Assembly (NCBI RefSeq): GCF_001428665.1
Contig: NZ_LMIJ01000034.1
Location: 125,098 to 170,733 of the forward strand
DNA from: Acidovorax sp. Root219
GTDB lineage: Bacteria; Pseudomonadota; Gammaproteobacteria; Burkholderiales; Burkholderiaceae_C
Length of the DNA stretch: 45,636 nt
Direction: 5' to 3'
Under the pieces are notes generated by a model, which searched no databases, was not told the origin of the DNA, and was given only the letters and a program-made list of their open reading frames with translations. Within the stretch, counting starts at the first letter, position 1; each line of letters opens with the position of its first letter. Below, one piece after another: positions 34,310 to 43,128 of the stretch. The translations under genes were made by a program, and so were the position numbers.

Positions 34310-34738
34310 ATGCCTTTACCACCCGTTCTGGACCGATTCCTGGGCGCACAGGAGCCCGTGTGGGCGCGCGTGCTCGCCGAGCTCAAGGCGGGCAAGAAGC
34401 GCACACACTGGATGTGGTTCGTGTTTCCCCAGCTCAAGGGCCTGGGGCACAGTGACATGGCGGTGCGCTACGCCATACAGTCCCGCGCCGAGGCCAGGGC
34501 GTATCTCGACCACCCCGTGCTGGGCAGCCGTCTGCGCGAGTGCTGCCAGTTGCTGCTCGCGCTGCCAACGGCATCTGCCCGCGACGTGCTGGGCACCCCC
34601 GACGACCTGAAGCTGTGCTCCAGCATGACGCTGTTTGGCGAGGTGTCTGCAACCGACAGCGTGTTCCAGGCCGTGCTGCAGCGGTATTTCGATGGCGTGA
34701 AGGACGCCCGCACGCTGGAACTGCTGGGCCCGGGCTGA
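34310..34738 (+). CDS. DUF1810 family protein
   Basis: The 142-residue protein shows the DUF1810 signature: a start like PPVLDRFLGAQEPVWARVLAEL, then GKKRTHWMWFVFPQLKGLG, then YAIQSRAEARAYLDHPVLG, then LKLCSSMTLF. It is a cytoplasmic all-helical protein of unproven function. It reads alone on the + strand, with the IS66 remnant 164 bases downstream. Confidence 0.88.
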   Translation: MPLPPVLDRFLGAQEPVWARVLAELKAGKKRTHWMWFVFPQLKGLGHSDMAVRYAIQSRAEARAYLDHPVLGSRLRECCQLLLALPTASARDVLGTPDDLKLCSSMTLFGEVSATDSVFQAVLQRYFDGVKDARTLELLGPG

Positions 34739-34902
34739 ACAGGCCTTCGCGGTGGCGCATGGCACCAGCACAGCCCACCCACCCTATCGTTTGGCCGCCA
34801 CGATGGTGAATGACCTCAGCGAAAAGAAACGGCTTTCACTGGTTGCGCTGTACCAGCAGATGCCGCTGGAGCAACTGGAGCGGCGCTTCGCCCAGGGGCA
34901 GT

Positions 34903-35220
34903 TTGTGGCTCGCAGTAGATCCCGTGGACATGCGTGCCGGCGCCGACCGCCTGATCGCCAGCGTGGTGCAAGTCTTCGGCGCCGCGCAAGCCCACCACGC
35001 CTACCTTTTTGCCAATGCGCGGCACGCGGATGAAGCTGGTGGTGCACGATGGCTTTGGCGTGTGGTGCGCAACGCACCGCCTGAACCAGCGACGCTTTGC
35101 CTGGCCCAGCGATGGGGCGCCGCTGCAGCAACCGCACTCACACAGGCCCAGTTCGATGCCCTCATTGTGGGCCTGCCGCGGCAGCGGCTCGCACACACGC
35201 AGACCACCACGCGCGTGTGA
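34903..35220 (+). pseudogene. IS66-family TnpB remnant with two compensating frameshifts
   Basis: Three reading-frame pieces in order match the IS66 accessory protein TnpB (Orf2). LWLAVDPVDMRAGADRL starts near 34906. The frame then shifts near 35015 to GTRMKLVVHDGFGVWC and RLNQRRFAWP, and returns near 35125 to LTQAQFDALIVGLPRQRL and the stop at 35220. Both shifts are within one short gene, so it is dead. The 33 codons before it (34803-34902, NDLSEKKRLSLVALYQQMPL) read like a separate gene cut off at the junction. No other IS66 genes are present. Confidence 0.75.
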
Positions 35221-35325
35221 TGGCCCGTGCGCGCGGGTGAGGATCGCGCACGGGGCAATTCGAGAATGCCCCGATGACATCCATCGCCCACCTGTACGGG
35301 CGGGCGTTGCCTTGGAATGTACCGG

Positions 35326-36795
35326 CTACTGAATGTCGTAGACCCGCTTGTAGCGATAGCTGTTCAGCATTTCACCCAGGCTCTCGGCGGTGGTCGCACC
35401 CAGTCCATAGCCGATGAAAAAGGCGGTGCCAGACAAGTGGGTCAGGTCCTGGTTCACGAACAAGACGGAGGACGTGTTTTGCAGGCGGTCGGCCCAGGCC
35501 AGTGGGTTGACAGGATTGAGGCGGTCGAAATTGGGCACCGAGTAGGTGTACATGGTGCCGTCGGGCGTGATCGCTATGAGGTAGGGATGCCCCTTGGCAC
35601 CACTGGCGAGGTGCTCGGGTTTTATCTGTACGTGCGCGGAGATCGTCAGGCGGGTCAGGGCCCCTGTGGCCACCATGGTGCCCAGCCCTGGTGCACCCGC
35701 GCCTTCGAACACCACGGGCAGCGGCGACAGTTGCGATTGTCCCACCGGCCCCACACCCAGTTGTCCTGCGTTGTTGTTGCCCCAGGCCAGGAGCGTGCCG
35801 TCGGTGGTGAGTGCCAGGGAGTGCTGGGCGGATGCCGCTACCTGTGCATACCCGCCTCCAAGGGGCTGCGGGCTTGCGCTCTCCGTGAGAGTGGCATTGC
35901 CCAACTCGCCCCGGTAGTTGCTGGTGCCCCAGGCCCAGGCCGTGCCATCGGCCTTCAGCGCCAGCGTGTGGAAGAAACCTTTGGTGACTTGGCGATAGCC
36001 GCCGCCCACCAGCACGGGGGCATCGCTAGAGCGCCATTGCCAGAGGGTTCCGTCATCCTTCAGGCCCGCGGCTGAGTAGTTGCCCAAGGCCACCTGCACA
36101 AAACCACGGTCCACCGGACCGGCGCTGCCGTAGCCGTACTTCCAGATGACCCAGTTGTTCAAGTCCCATTCTCCCAAGGGCACAAAATCAAACTGTATGG
36201 CGCCGCCGCCCAGCACGAACAACACGTTGTTGCGGTTATTGACCATCTGCAGGTAGGCGGGTGGCAGCCGGTCCAGCATGTCGCCACCGGCACTCGCTTT
36301 GAAGAGGCTTTTCACATGGCCCCAGTACCAGACGGAGCCGTCTGTTTTGCTGGCGGTGTCCGAGGTCATCAACTGCGCAAAGCCGCTGCCGACCTGCACT
36401 GGCCGGGTTTCGTTCAGGGTCTGGCTTCTCAGCTGCACCGAGCCCCACATCCACAAGGTGCCATCGGTCTTGAGGGCCACCATGTACTTGCCAATGGCGC
36501 CCACGGCCACCTGGGCGAAACCGCTGCCGATCTGCACGGGCTTGTCCGCACTCACCATGGAGCCATTGCCCAACTGCCCGCTCTGGTTGTCGCCCCAGGT
36601 CCATAGCGTCCCGTCGCTGAGCACCGCTGCGGAGTTATCTGGGCCCGTGGCCATGTGCACCACCGTGGCGGCGTGCACGCTGCCCATGCCTGCCACCAGG
36701 GCGAACATCAGCCAGATTTTGAAGGCCACAGGCGCCAGGTGGCGGGAGGCGATGGATCGCAAGCGATGCCTGGCAAAAATCGAAAGTAATCTCAT
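35326..36795 (-). CDS. Exported RCC1-repeat protein
   Basis: The 489-residue product begins with a signal peptide (cleaved near VHA-A, about residue 44) and then carries several RCC1-type repeats. These are recognisable by DGTLWTWGDNQSGQLGNG, DGTLWMWGS, DGTAWAWGTSNYRGELGN and DGTLLAWGNNNAGQLG. RCC1 repeats form a beta-propeller used for protein binding. In bacteria such secreted proteins have no single known role. A middle part (about 165-225) has lost the repeat pattern. A CRP-like palindrome lies about 206 bases upstream. Confidence 0.88.
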   Translation of the reverse strand: MRLLSIFARHRLRSIASRHLAPVAFKIWLMFALVAGMGSVHAATVVHMATGPDNSAAVLSDGTLWTWGDNQSGQLGNGSMVSADKPVQIGSGFAQVAVGAIGKYMVALKTDGTLWMWGSVQLRSQTLNETRPVQVGSGFAQLMTSDTASKTDGSVWYWGHVKSLFKASAGGDMLDRLPPAYLQMVNNRNNVLFVLGGGAIQFDFVPLGEWDLNNWVIWKYGYGSAGPVDRGFVQVALGNYSAAGLKDDGTLWQWRSSDAPVLVGGGYRQVTKGFFHTLALKADGTAWAWGTSNYRGELGNATLTESASPQPLGGGYAQVAASAQHSLALTTDGTLLAWGNNNAGQLGVGPVGQSQLSPLPVVFEGAGAPGLGTMVATGALTRLTISAHVQIKPEHLASGAKGHPYLIAITPDGTMYTYSVPNFDRLNPVNPLAWADRLQNTSSVLFVNQDLTHLSGTAFFIGYGLGATTAESLGEMLNSYRYKRVYDIQ

Positions 36796-37232
36796 CAGAA
36801 ACCTATCTTTGGAAGTATTGGTGAGACCTGCCGAAGCCTACATTGGCCTCTTCAGTAGGTCCGTGCGCAACGAACGAATGATCGATCGATGGACACGCCA
36901 CGGTGACAGCCTCCCCTCCCTGAAATCTGGCGAATGTTTTTTTACGATCAGCAGGGGTGCCTCTCAAGCGCCATGGTATTGCGGCGCCTTGCGAAAAGCG
37001 GTGATTCGCGTCACCACACCCTGTCAGCCAAACAAAGCGTTACGAAATCAGCCAGGGGAAGCCATTTGTTTCAGCCGCATCCCTGCCTTGGCAATCGGCG
37101 CGGCGAAGGTGAACGGGCCATTGGTCCCCGGCACAAGGGATGCGCCTGCCGCCTGGCGTAACCCTACCGAGGTAGGGCGCGCGCGGTGGCCCTGCCCGCC
37201 ACGTCTGCGGGTACGGCTCGGCCACTGCCGTA
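36796..37232. other. Intergenic region, 437 bases
   Basis: No open frame here has a believable start and composition. The region lies between two genes of the same direction, so it should hold the RCC1-repeat gene promoter and any methyltransferase terminator. The one structure I see is the palindrome at 37001-37014. A run of T residues lies at about 36937-36943, without a clear hairpin. Confidence 0.5.
37001..37014. promoter_or_regulatory. CRP-like palindrome upstream of the RCC1-repeat gene
   Basis: GTGATTCGCGTCAC has the same GTGA-N6-TCAC core as the site at 33803, and the outer bases extend it to GGTGA/TCACC. It is about 206 bases before the RCC1-repeat gene start, which is far for an activator site. 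Low confidence. Confidence 0.25.
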
Positions 37233-38021
37233 TCAGGCGAGCCTGCGGCCGGTGATGCTGTACACCATGGGGACATCATGGCCCTGGTGGTCCATGTAGA
37301 ACCTGCCCGGCTCTCGCTCCACCATGCCTTCAAAACAGTCGTACGGGCTGTAGGCAAACTCGTCCACGCGCTCTATCCGAATGCCCGCGCCCACCAAGGC
37401 GTTGATGACGCTTGAAAGCGGGTGCGACCACGTGGCCAGTTGGGCTACGGCGCCTGCCCCGTTGTCGGTGTAGGTGGCTTCTTCTTCGATGTCTGGCGCC
37501 GCACTGCCAAAGTACGGCTGCCCCGCCAGCAGGTCGCGCAGGGGGTGGAACTCAACCATGTAGAACAGGCCCCCCACCGCCAGGTGCGAAGCCACCACCT
37601 GCGCCCAGCGGGCCAGGTCGGGGAGCCAGCACAGGGCCCCGTACGAGGTGAACACGATGTCGAACGCCTGCGCGCCGCCAGCGCCAAAGCCGTAGACGTC
37701 CGAGCACACGAAATCAGCGCCCAGGCCGGTGCGGGCTGCCAGCTCCCGGGCCTTGTCGATGGCCACCGGCGAGATGTCCACCCCGGTGCACACGGCGCCC
37801 TTGCGGGCCCACGACAAGGTGTCCAGCCCGAAGTGGCATTGCAGATGCAGCAGCCGCTTGCCAGCCACCTCCTGCAACTGGCCCAGCTCGATGTCGTGCA
37901 GCGAGGTGGCGCCCGCCATGAAGCCCTCCACGTCGTAGAACCTGGATCCGAAGTGAACGCGGGCGCGGCGGTCCCAGCCGATGCGGTTCATTTCAAAATA
38001 GTGGTCGTCGGGTGTATTCAT
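37233..38021 (-). CDS. Class I SAM-dependent methyltransferase
   Basis: The 262-residue protein has the Rossmann methyltransferase core. Motif I appears in the variant form LLHLQCHFGLDTL, followed by the acidic strand GVDISPVAI, then DIVFTSYGALCWL as motif IV. The family is the UbiE/Methyltransf_25-like group that often acts on small molecules. The substrate is not predictable. There is no signal or membrane segment. It stands between the RCC1-repeat gene and a LysR gene, all on the - strand, with no sign of a shared pathway. Confidence 0.87.
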   Translation of the reverse strand: MNTPDDHYFEMNRIGWDRRARVHFGSRFYDVEGFMAGATSLHDIELGQLQEVAGKRLLHLQCHFGLDTLSWARKGAVCTGVDISPVAIDKARELAARTGLGADFVCSDVYGFGAGGAQAFDIVFTSYGALCWLPDLARWAQVVASHLAVGGLFYMVEFHPLRDLLAGQPYFGSAAPDIEEEATYTDNGAGAVAQLATWSHPLSSVINALVGAGIRIERVDEFAYSPYDCFEGMVEREPGRFYMDHQGHDVPMVYSITGRRLA

Positions 38022-38174
38022 GGCAATGCGGCGCGGGGCAGCGTGTGCGGGCTGCGTTGCACGGTGCGGGATGTTGCGGAATGCTTCGGGGCGAGGCGCC
38101 GCCCTGCAGGCGGCCGGCAGTATAGGAGATGCTGCGCGGTGCCAGGCGCGCCGATGGTGGTGGTGGCGTTGGTT

Positions 38175-39071
38175 TCAGTGGACCAGTCTGCGACGCAGGT
38201 CGTCGAGCAGCCATCGCCCTGCCACGCCGAGCGCGCGGTCACGCCGGTGGGCGGCGTAGATGGTCAGCCCTTCGGGTGGAGTGGGGTCGTCGCGGATCTC
38301 GATGGCGATGAGTGCCCCTGACGCGATGGCCGTTGCCACCAGGTGCTCGGGCATGCGGCACCAGCCGAATCCCGCCAAGAGGAAGTCCATGCGGCGGCCC
38401 AGATCGGCAAAACGCCACAGCCGGGTGCCCGCCACGCCGTAGTTGGGGCCGCCCGGATCGGCCGGGTCCGACAGCACCAGTTGGACGTGCGGCGCCAGGT
38501 CGCCCTGCGTGGCCGGGCGGCCCAGCGCGGCCAGCGGATGGCCCGGCGCGGCCACCGCGCGCATGGGGGTGCGCAGCAACGGGTAGGCGGCAATGTCCTC
38601 GGGCACGCCCGGCAGCAGCAGGCACAGCGCCATGGCCGCCGAGTCGCTGCGCAGCCGCCGCAGCGACCCGCCCAGCCCTTCGGTCGAAAAGTGCACCGGC
38701 AGGTCGGGGAAGGCCTGGCTCAGCGCGCGCAGGCTGTCGATCAGCGGGGCGGTGGGCACCAGCGGGTCGATGGCGATGGCCAACTGCGGCTCCACCCCCG
38801 CCCGCGTGCTGGCCGCCACCGCCTCGAAGCGTGAGGCACTGGCCAGCACGAGCCGGGCCTGGTCTACCAGCACACGGCCCACCTCGGTCAGTTGGGGGCG
38901 ATGGCCTTGGCGGTCGAACAGCACCACGCCCTGCACCTGCTCCAGGTTGGCGACCGCCTGGCTCACCGCCGACTGCACACGCCTGAGCCTGCGCCCGGCG
39001 GCCGAAAAACTGCCCGTGTCGGCAATGGCCACCAGCACGCGCAGCTGGTCAAGGGTGAGGCTACCAATCAT
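38175..39071 (-). CDS. LysR-family regulator, likely of the azoreductase gene
   Basis: The 298-residue protein starts with the LysR helix-turn-helix (LDQLRVLVAIADTGSFSAAGRRL...VSQAVANLE) and has the usual periplasmic-binding-like effector domain. The frame is also open to ATG 39092, but that codon lies inside the palindrome at 39088-39108, so 39071 is preferred. It is divergent from the azoreductase gene, and the palindrome between them fits autoregulation plus control of that gene. The inducer is unknown. Confidence 0.9.
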   Translation of the reverse strand: MIGSLTLDQLRVLVAIADTGSFSAAGRRLRRVQSAVSQAVANLEQVQGVVLFDRQGHRPQLTEVGRVLVDQARLVLASASRFEAVAASTRAGVEPQLAIAIDPLVPTAPLIDSLRALSQAFPDLPVHFSTEGLGGSLRRLRSDSAAMALCLLLPGVPEDIAAYPLLRTPMRAVAAPGHPLAALGRPATQGDLAPHVQLVLSDPADPGGPNYGVAGTRLWRFADLGRRMDFLLAGFGWCRMPEHLVATAIASGALIAIEIRDDPTPPEGLTIYAAHRRDRALGVAGRWLLDDLRRRLVH

Positions 39072-39087
39072 CCGTCCATCTCCCATA

Positions 39088-39108
39088 TCCATCTATAAAG
39101 CAGATGGA
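39088..39108. promoter_or_regulatory. Candidate LysR operator between the LysR and azoreductase genes
   Basis: TCCATCT-ATAAAGC-AGATGGA is a perfect inverted repeat with 7-base arms and a 7-base spacer. It contains the LysR pattern T-N11-A (39092 to 39104). It overlaps the outermost possible LysR start, which would suit autorepression. Confidence 0.6.
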
Positions 39109-39238
39109 AAGTATCACATTTTCATCGCTTCCGCAGAAGCAAGGTGGCGCCTAAAGTCTCTTCACGACGCCACTGGCGGCCTCGTCCGGCGCACCCACCG
39201 GGCCCACCAGCCACCCCGAAAGAAGGAAAGAAACTCGC

Positions 39239-39880
39239 ATGACCCGACTCCTCGTTGTAGAGACCAGCCCGCGCGGCGCCCAATCCGTCTCGCGCCAGAT
39301 GACCCAGCGCTTTCTTGCGGCCTGGCGCACCGCCCATCCGGGTGGCCATGTCGTGCACCGCGACTTGGCCGATGCCGATGGCGCGCCCCCGTTCGTCACG
39401 GCGCCCTGGCTGCATGCCTACTTCACGCCGCCCGCGAACCAAACGCAGGCGATGCGGGACGAACTGCGGCTGTCGGACGAGATGGTCGCCGAGGTGCTCG
39501 CGGCCGGGCACCTGGTCATCTCGACCCCGGTCTACAACTACAACGTCCCCGCGTCGCTCAAGGCCTGGGTGGACCATATCGTGCGCAAGGGCGCGACGCT
39601 CGGCCTGGACGGCCAGGGCCTGGTCAAAGGCAAGAAGGCAACCCTGCTAATGGCCTCGGGCGGCGTCTACACCGAGGGATCGCCCATTCGCGATCGCGAC
39701 ATCGCCACGCAGTATCTGCGGCTCATCCTCGGCGTCATCGGCATCGAGGACGTGACCGTGGTGGCGGGCGGCGGTGCCAAGGCCGTCGATCTGCAGGCCC
39801 AGACCATGGATGGCTTTCTGGCCCCGCTGCAAGCGCAGATCGAGCGCGCTGCGGGCGCTGGCATCGCGCACCGGGCATGA
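39239..39880 (+). CDS. azoR: FMN-dependent NADH-azoreductase
   Basis: This 213-residue flavodoxin-like protein should bind FMN and reduce azo or quinone compounds with NADH. The N-terminal phosphate-binding loop (ETSPRGAQSVSRQM) and the flavin segment STPVYNYNVPASLKAWVDHI are typical of AzoR, as is ASGGVYTEGSP. The length is normal. AAGGAAAG precedes the ATG. Its divergent LysR gene suggests induction by an aromatic or electrophilic compound. Confidence 0.88.
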   Translation: MTRLLVVETSPRGAQSVSRQMTQRFLAAWRTAHPGGHVVHRDLADADGAPPFVTAPWLHAYFTPPANQTQAMRDELRLSDEMVAEVLAAGHLVISTPVYNYNVPASLKAWVDHIVRKGATLGLDGQGLVKGKKATLLMASGGVYTEGSPIRDRDIATQYLRLILGVIGIEDVTVVAGGGAKAVDLQAQTMDGFLAPLQAQIERAAGAGIAHRA

Positions 39881-39909
39881 GGCTGCGGGGACGGGTCACC
39901 GCACCGCGC

Positions 39910-40818
39910 TCATTTTGAATTCGGGGGATCATCGAGTCCGATTTCCCGCGTGACCGCATCTACGAAGCTGCGAAGTTTGCTGGTCAGCCGCCTGTCGGCA
40001 TGGAACAGCAGGTGCATCGGGCGTGACGGGGTCTCGAAGTCGGGCAAGACGCGCACGAGCGCGCCCGAGGCAATGGAAGCCCGTGCCAGATCTTCTGCGA
40101 TGAAGGCGATGCCAAACCCCTCCAGCGCACCTGAGAGCAAGGCGGCGGCGTTGTTCACCTGCAGGGGGCCGCGCACCGGTACGTCGAATGTGCGCCCGTC
40201 TCGCATGAACCGCCAGTCGGTCGACCCGGGCCGCGTGCCGACATAGCCCAGGCATACGTGCGCAAGCAGGTCTGCCGGGTCGCGCGGGGTTCCGCGTTGT
40301 TGCAGGTACGCAGGCGATGCGCATGCCAGCGAGCGAAAGGGGCGCAGCGCACGCGCAGTCAGCGACGAATCGGCCAGCCGCCCGATGCGAAAGACGGCCT
40401 CGAAGCCTTCCTCGATCAGGTCGACATAGCGGTCGCTGAGCACCAATTCGATTTCGACCTCCGGATGCTGGCGCAGGTAGCGCGCGACCAGCGGCACCAG
40501 GGTGTGGGTACCGAACGAAAGCGGGGCGTTGACACGCAAGCGCCCGCGCGGCCTGCCGGTCGCGTTGTCGCCTGCGGCGTCTGCCCAGTCCACCTCTGCC
40601 AGCACCACCTTGCAGCGCTCGTAGTAGGTCTTGCCGATCTCGGTCAGGCTCTGGCGTCGGGTGGTGCGGTTGAGCAGGCGCGTGGCCAGGCGCGCTTCGA
40701 GGTAGGCAACGTGTTTGGCGACCATCTGCGGCGACATTTTCAGCGCCATCGCCGCTGCTGCGAAGGAGCCCAGGTCGACGACCTTGACAAAGGTAGCCAT
40801 GCTGGCAAGGCGGTCCAT
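39910..40818 (-). CDS. LysR-family regulator
   Basis: The 302-residue protein has a CrgA-like N-terminus (DRLASMATFVKVVDLGSFAAAAMALKMSPQMVAKHVAYLEARL) and NRTTRRQSLTEIG, then the substrate-binding domain with GRLRVNAPLSFG. It is convergent with the azoreductase gene and divergent from an exported protein gene that is followed by an SDR gene. Control of those two is likely. Two copies of TCCATCGGT in the gap are candidate half-sites. Confidence 0.92.
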   Translation of the reverse strand: MDRLASMATFVKVVDLGSFAAAAMALKMSPQMVAKHVAYLEARLATRLLNRTTRRQSLTEIGKTYYERCKVVLAEVDWADAAGDNATGRPRGRLRVNAPLSFGTHTLVPLVARYLRQHPEVEIELVLSDRYVDLIEEGFEAVFRIGRLADSSLTARALRPFRSLACASPAYLQQRGTPRDPADLLAHVCLGYVGTRPGSTDWRFMRDGRTFDVPVRGPLQVNNAAALLSGALEGFGIAFIAEDLARASIASGALVRVLPDFETPSRPMHLLFHADRRLTSKLRSFVDAVTREIGLDDPPNSK

Positions 40819-40868
40819 TCACCACTCCTGGTTGTGAGATCGATGCTCTGTCTGGTGATTATCATTCA

Positions 40869-40899
40869 TCCATCGGTCAATACACTTTGTTCCATCGGT
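40869..40899. promoter_or_regulatory. Direct repeat TCCATCGGT, candidate LysR sites
   Basis: The 9-base sequence occurs at 40869-40877 and 40891-40899, 22 bases apart (about two helical turns), within the gap between the divergent LysR gene and the exported protein gene. Same-face spacing fits a LysR tetramer, but these are direct rather than inverted repeats. Confidence 0.4.
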
Positions 40900-40930
40900 G
40901 TCGATGTCGACGCCGACCCAAGGAACAAAG

Positions 40931-41554
40931 ATGCCATCGAAACCCCACCGCGTACTCCCCGCCATCGCCGCTGTGCTGGCGCTGTCGTCCACCCTTTTCG
41001 CAGTGCCGGCCAACGCCGCCGATGCACAGTCCGTGATGGACAAGCTCAACGAATTCGGCCCCGAAGCCAAGGCCCTCGTTCAGCGCGCGGGAACCTGGGA
41101 CGTGACCATCACCAATTGGGAAAAGCCCGGCGCCACGCCCACTGTGCAGACGGGCCTGGTGGCCGAGCGCCGCATGATCGGGCCGATGCTGGAAGAGGTG
41201 TTGCGCACGGTGCCCGGCGCACCCGGTGCAGCCTTTACCCGCGCCGACTTCCTGACCTTCAACAAGCAGGAAGGACGCTGGCAATACATGTCCATGGACG
41301 GCCGCGTGCCGGACGGAATGATGGTGGCCTACAGCATCGACCCCGATCCTGAACAGCGCATTTTCATGAGCTTTCTGCCCTTTGCCTCGCCCAATATCAT
41401 TGGGGACATCGCCATTGGCCAGTTTTGGCGCATGGAGCAGGTGATCACACGCCAGGATGCGGACCACGAAGTGAAGGACCAGTACTTCACGCTGGCTGGA
41501 TCTGCGCCGGTGAAGTGGCGGGGCATCAGCTACAGCTACACACGCCGCAAATGA
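40931..41554 (+). CDS. Exported DUF1579-like protein
   Basis: The 207-residue product has a Sec signal peptide ending ANAA-DAQ near residue 30. The mature part (AGTWDVTITNWEKPG, ERRMIGPMLEEV, FLTFNKQEGRWQYMSMDGR) looks like the small beta-barrel DUF1579 type, which I suggest only from pattern. ATG 40931 has AGGAACAAAG before it and is better than the upstream ATG at 40898. It is the first gene of a likely two-gene unit with the SDR gene. Confidence 0.75.
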   Translation: MPSKPHRVLPAIAAVLALSSTLFAVPANAADAQSVMDKLNEFGPEAKALVQRAGTWDVTITNWEKPGATPTVQTGLVAERRMIGPMLEEVLRTVPGAPGAAFTRADFLTFNKQEGRWQYMSMDGRVPDGMMVAYSIDPDPEQRIFMSFLPFASPNIIGDIAIGQFWRMEQVITRQDADHEVKDQYFTLAGSAPVKWRGISYSYTRRK

Positions 41555-41597
41555 GCCGGGCTCTCGATTTGTTCTCCCACCTTGACCGGACATCACC

Positions 41598-42332
41598 ATG
41601 ACCAACCAGCCCAAAATTGCCCTCGTCACCGGCGCCACCCGCGGCATAGGACTTGCCACCACCCGCCAGCTCGCCCAGGCCGGTGTGCATGTGCTGCTTG
41701 CCGGCCGCAGCATTGCCACTGCGACCAAGGCTGCGCAGGCCCTTCAGTCCGAAGGCCTGAGCGTTGAGCCCCTGGCGCTGGATGTCACCGTCCCGGCCAG
41801 CATCGCTTACGCCGCCGCGCATGTGCAAAGCACCTACGGCCGCCTGGACATCCTGGTCAACAACGCGGGCGTGCTGCTCGACGCAATGGACCGCAAGCCT
41901 TCCGAGCAGTCGCTGCAGGTGTGGCGCGAGACCTTCGACACCAATGTGTTCGCCCTGGTGGAGGTGACCCAGGCCTTCTTGCCGCTGCTCAAGGCCGCAG
42001 CCGCGGGTCGCATCGTCAATCTCTCCAGCCAGCTCGCTTCGTTCGGCCTGCACACAGACCCTGCTTCGCCCATCTACGATTTCAAACTGCCGGCCTACAA
42101 CGCCTCCAAGAGCGTTGTCAACGCGTGGACCGTGCATCTGGCCCACGAACTGAGGGGAACCCCGCTCAAGGTGAACGCTGTGCACCCGGGCTATGTGATG
42201 ACCGACATGAACGGTGGCAACGGTGAAATCGATGCCGAGGCCGGCGCAAAGACCAGCGTGGCAATGGCCTTGCTCGACGACTCTGGCCCTTCGGGGAGTT
42301 TTACGCACATGGGCAAGGCGCTGCCCTGGTGA
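41598..42332 (+). CDS. Short-chain dehydrogenase/reductase
   Basis: This 244-residue SDR should oxidise or reduce a carbonyl/alcohol with NAD(P). It has the cofactor loop TGATRGIG, the NNAG motif, the catalytic Ser in NLSSQLAS and Tyr-x3-Lys in YNASK. AGRS after strand 2 (Arg in the AGR position) suggests NADP preference. The length is normal. It is 43 bases after the exported protein gene and probably shares its promoter and LysR control. Confidence 0.93.
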   Translation: MTNQPKIALVTGATRGIGLATTRQLAQAGVHVLLAGRSIATATKAAQALQSEGLSVEPLALDVTVPASIAYAAAHVQSTYGRLDILVNNAGVLLDAMDRKPSEQSLQVWRETFDTNVFALVEVTQAFLPLLKAAAAGRIVNLSSQLASFGLHTDPASPIYDFKLPAYNASKSVVNAWTVHLAHELRGTPLKVNAVHPGYVMTDMNGGNGEIDAEAGAKTSVAMALLDDSGPSGSFTHMGKALPW

Positions 42333-42458
42333 TGTAACTCTGGATTGCGTTTCGATCATCCCAAACGGCAAGCCAGGTGAACCATGTTTCCCATCACCCA
42401 AGATTGGAAAAGGAGGCTTCTGGATGAGCGGCAGCGTGCCTCGCGCGGGCGATGGGCG

Positions 42459-43094
42459 CTACTTGCTGGCCGCTTCCTTCAATGCGTCGCGCTTTCTTTC
42501 CTCAAGGATCTCCCGGGTGCTGGCAGGGGAGTAGATGCCCACGCCCCCGGTCTCGATGTCCGCCGTCTTGCCCCAGAAGATGACCATGGAGCCGTCCTTC
42601 AACGTCCACTCCGCGTGGATGGGCGCGATGGTCTTGCCGGTGTCATCGTCCTTGACGGTCACCACCCGGTTGACCGCAGGGCGGCCGTAGAGGGTGATCA
42701 GGGATGCCAGGTCCTGCGCTTGGGTTGCTAGCCCTCGGGTCATCACGACGGTTTGCATCAGCGTGCCGTCGTTGCCCACCTCCAGGTTGACGTAGCTGCC
42801 TTTGGACAGGGCAGGGGGCGATGGCAGGTAGATGCGGTGTATCTCGCTGCGCTCGGCCGGGGGCTGGCGGCCGGGCACCAGCCACTCGATGCATTCGTTG
42901 CGGTAGCGCCCCGCATAGGTCCATGTGCCCTGCGCCTGAGTCCTTGCACACTCCGGCACGGCGCGCAGGGGTTTGCCGACGGGCAGGTCATGCAGCGCCA
43001 GGGGGCCGGCCTGGGCGCAAGCAGTCCCAGCCACCAGGAGCGCGCATGCGGCAAGCACCGCAGGTTGGAAAATCTTCATCAGCATCTTCGTCAT
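42459..43094 (-). CDS. Exported hypothetical protein
   Basis: The 211-residue product has a signal peptide with hydrophobic core VLAACALLVAGTACAQA and a likely cut near residue 24. The mature part has two Cys pairs' worth of Cys residues (ECART, NECIEW) and ends in a charged helix. I recognise no family. ATG at 43079, 43085 or 43094 are all possible; 43094 has AGGAC within reach. It is convergent with the SDR gene and separated from the next LysR gene by 34 bases, possibly downstream in its transcript. Confidence 0.75.
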   Translation of the reverse strand: MTKMLMKIFQPAVLAACALLVAGTACAQAGPLALHDLPVGKPLRAVPECARTQAQGTWTYAGRYRNECIEWLVPGRQPPAERSEIHRIYLPSPPALSKGSYVNLEVGNDGTLMQTVVMTRGLATQAQDLASLITLYGRPAVNRVVTVKDDDTGKTIAPIHAEWTLKDGSMVIFWGKTADIETGGVGIYSPASTREILEERKRDALKEAASK

Positions 43095-43128
43095 CGCGAC
43101 AGAGGTCCTTGGTGGGCAGGGGCGCATG

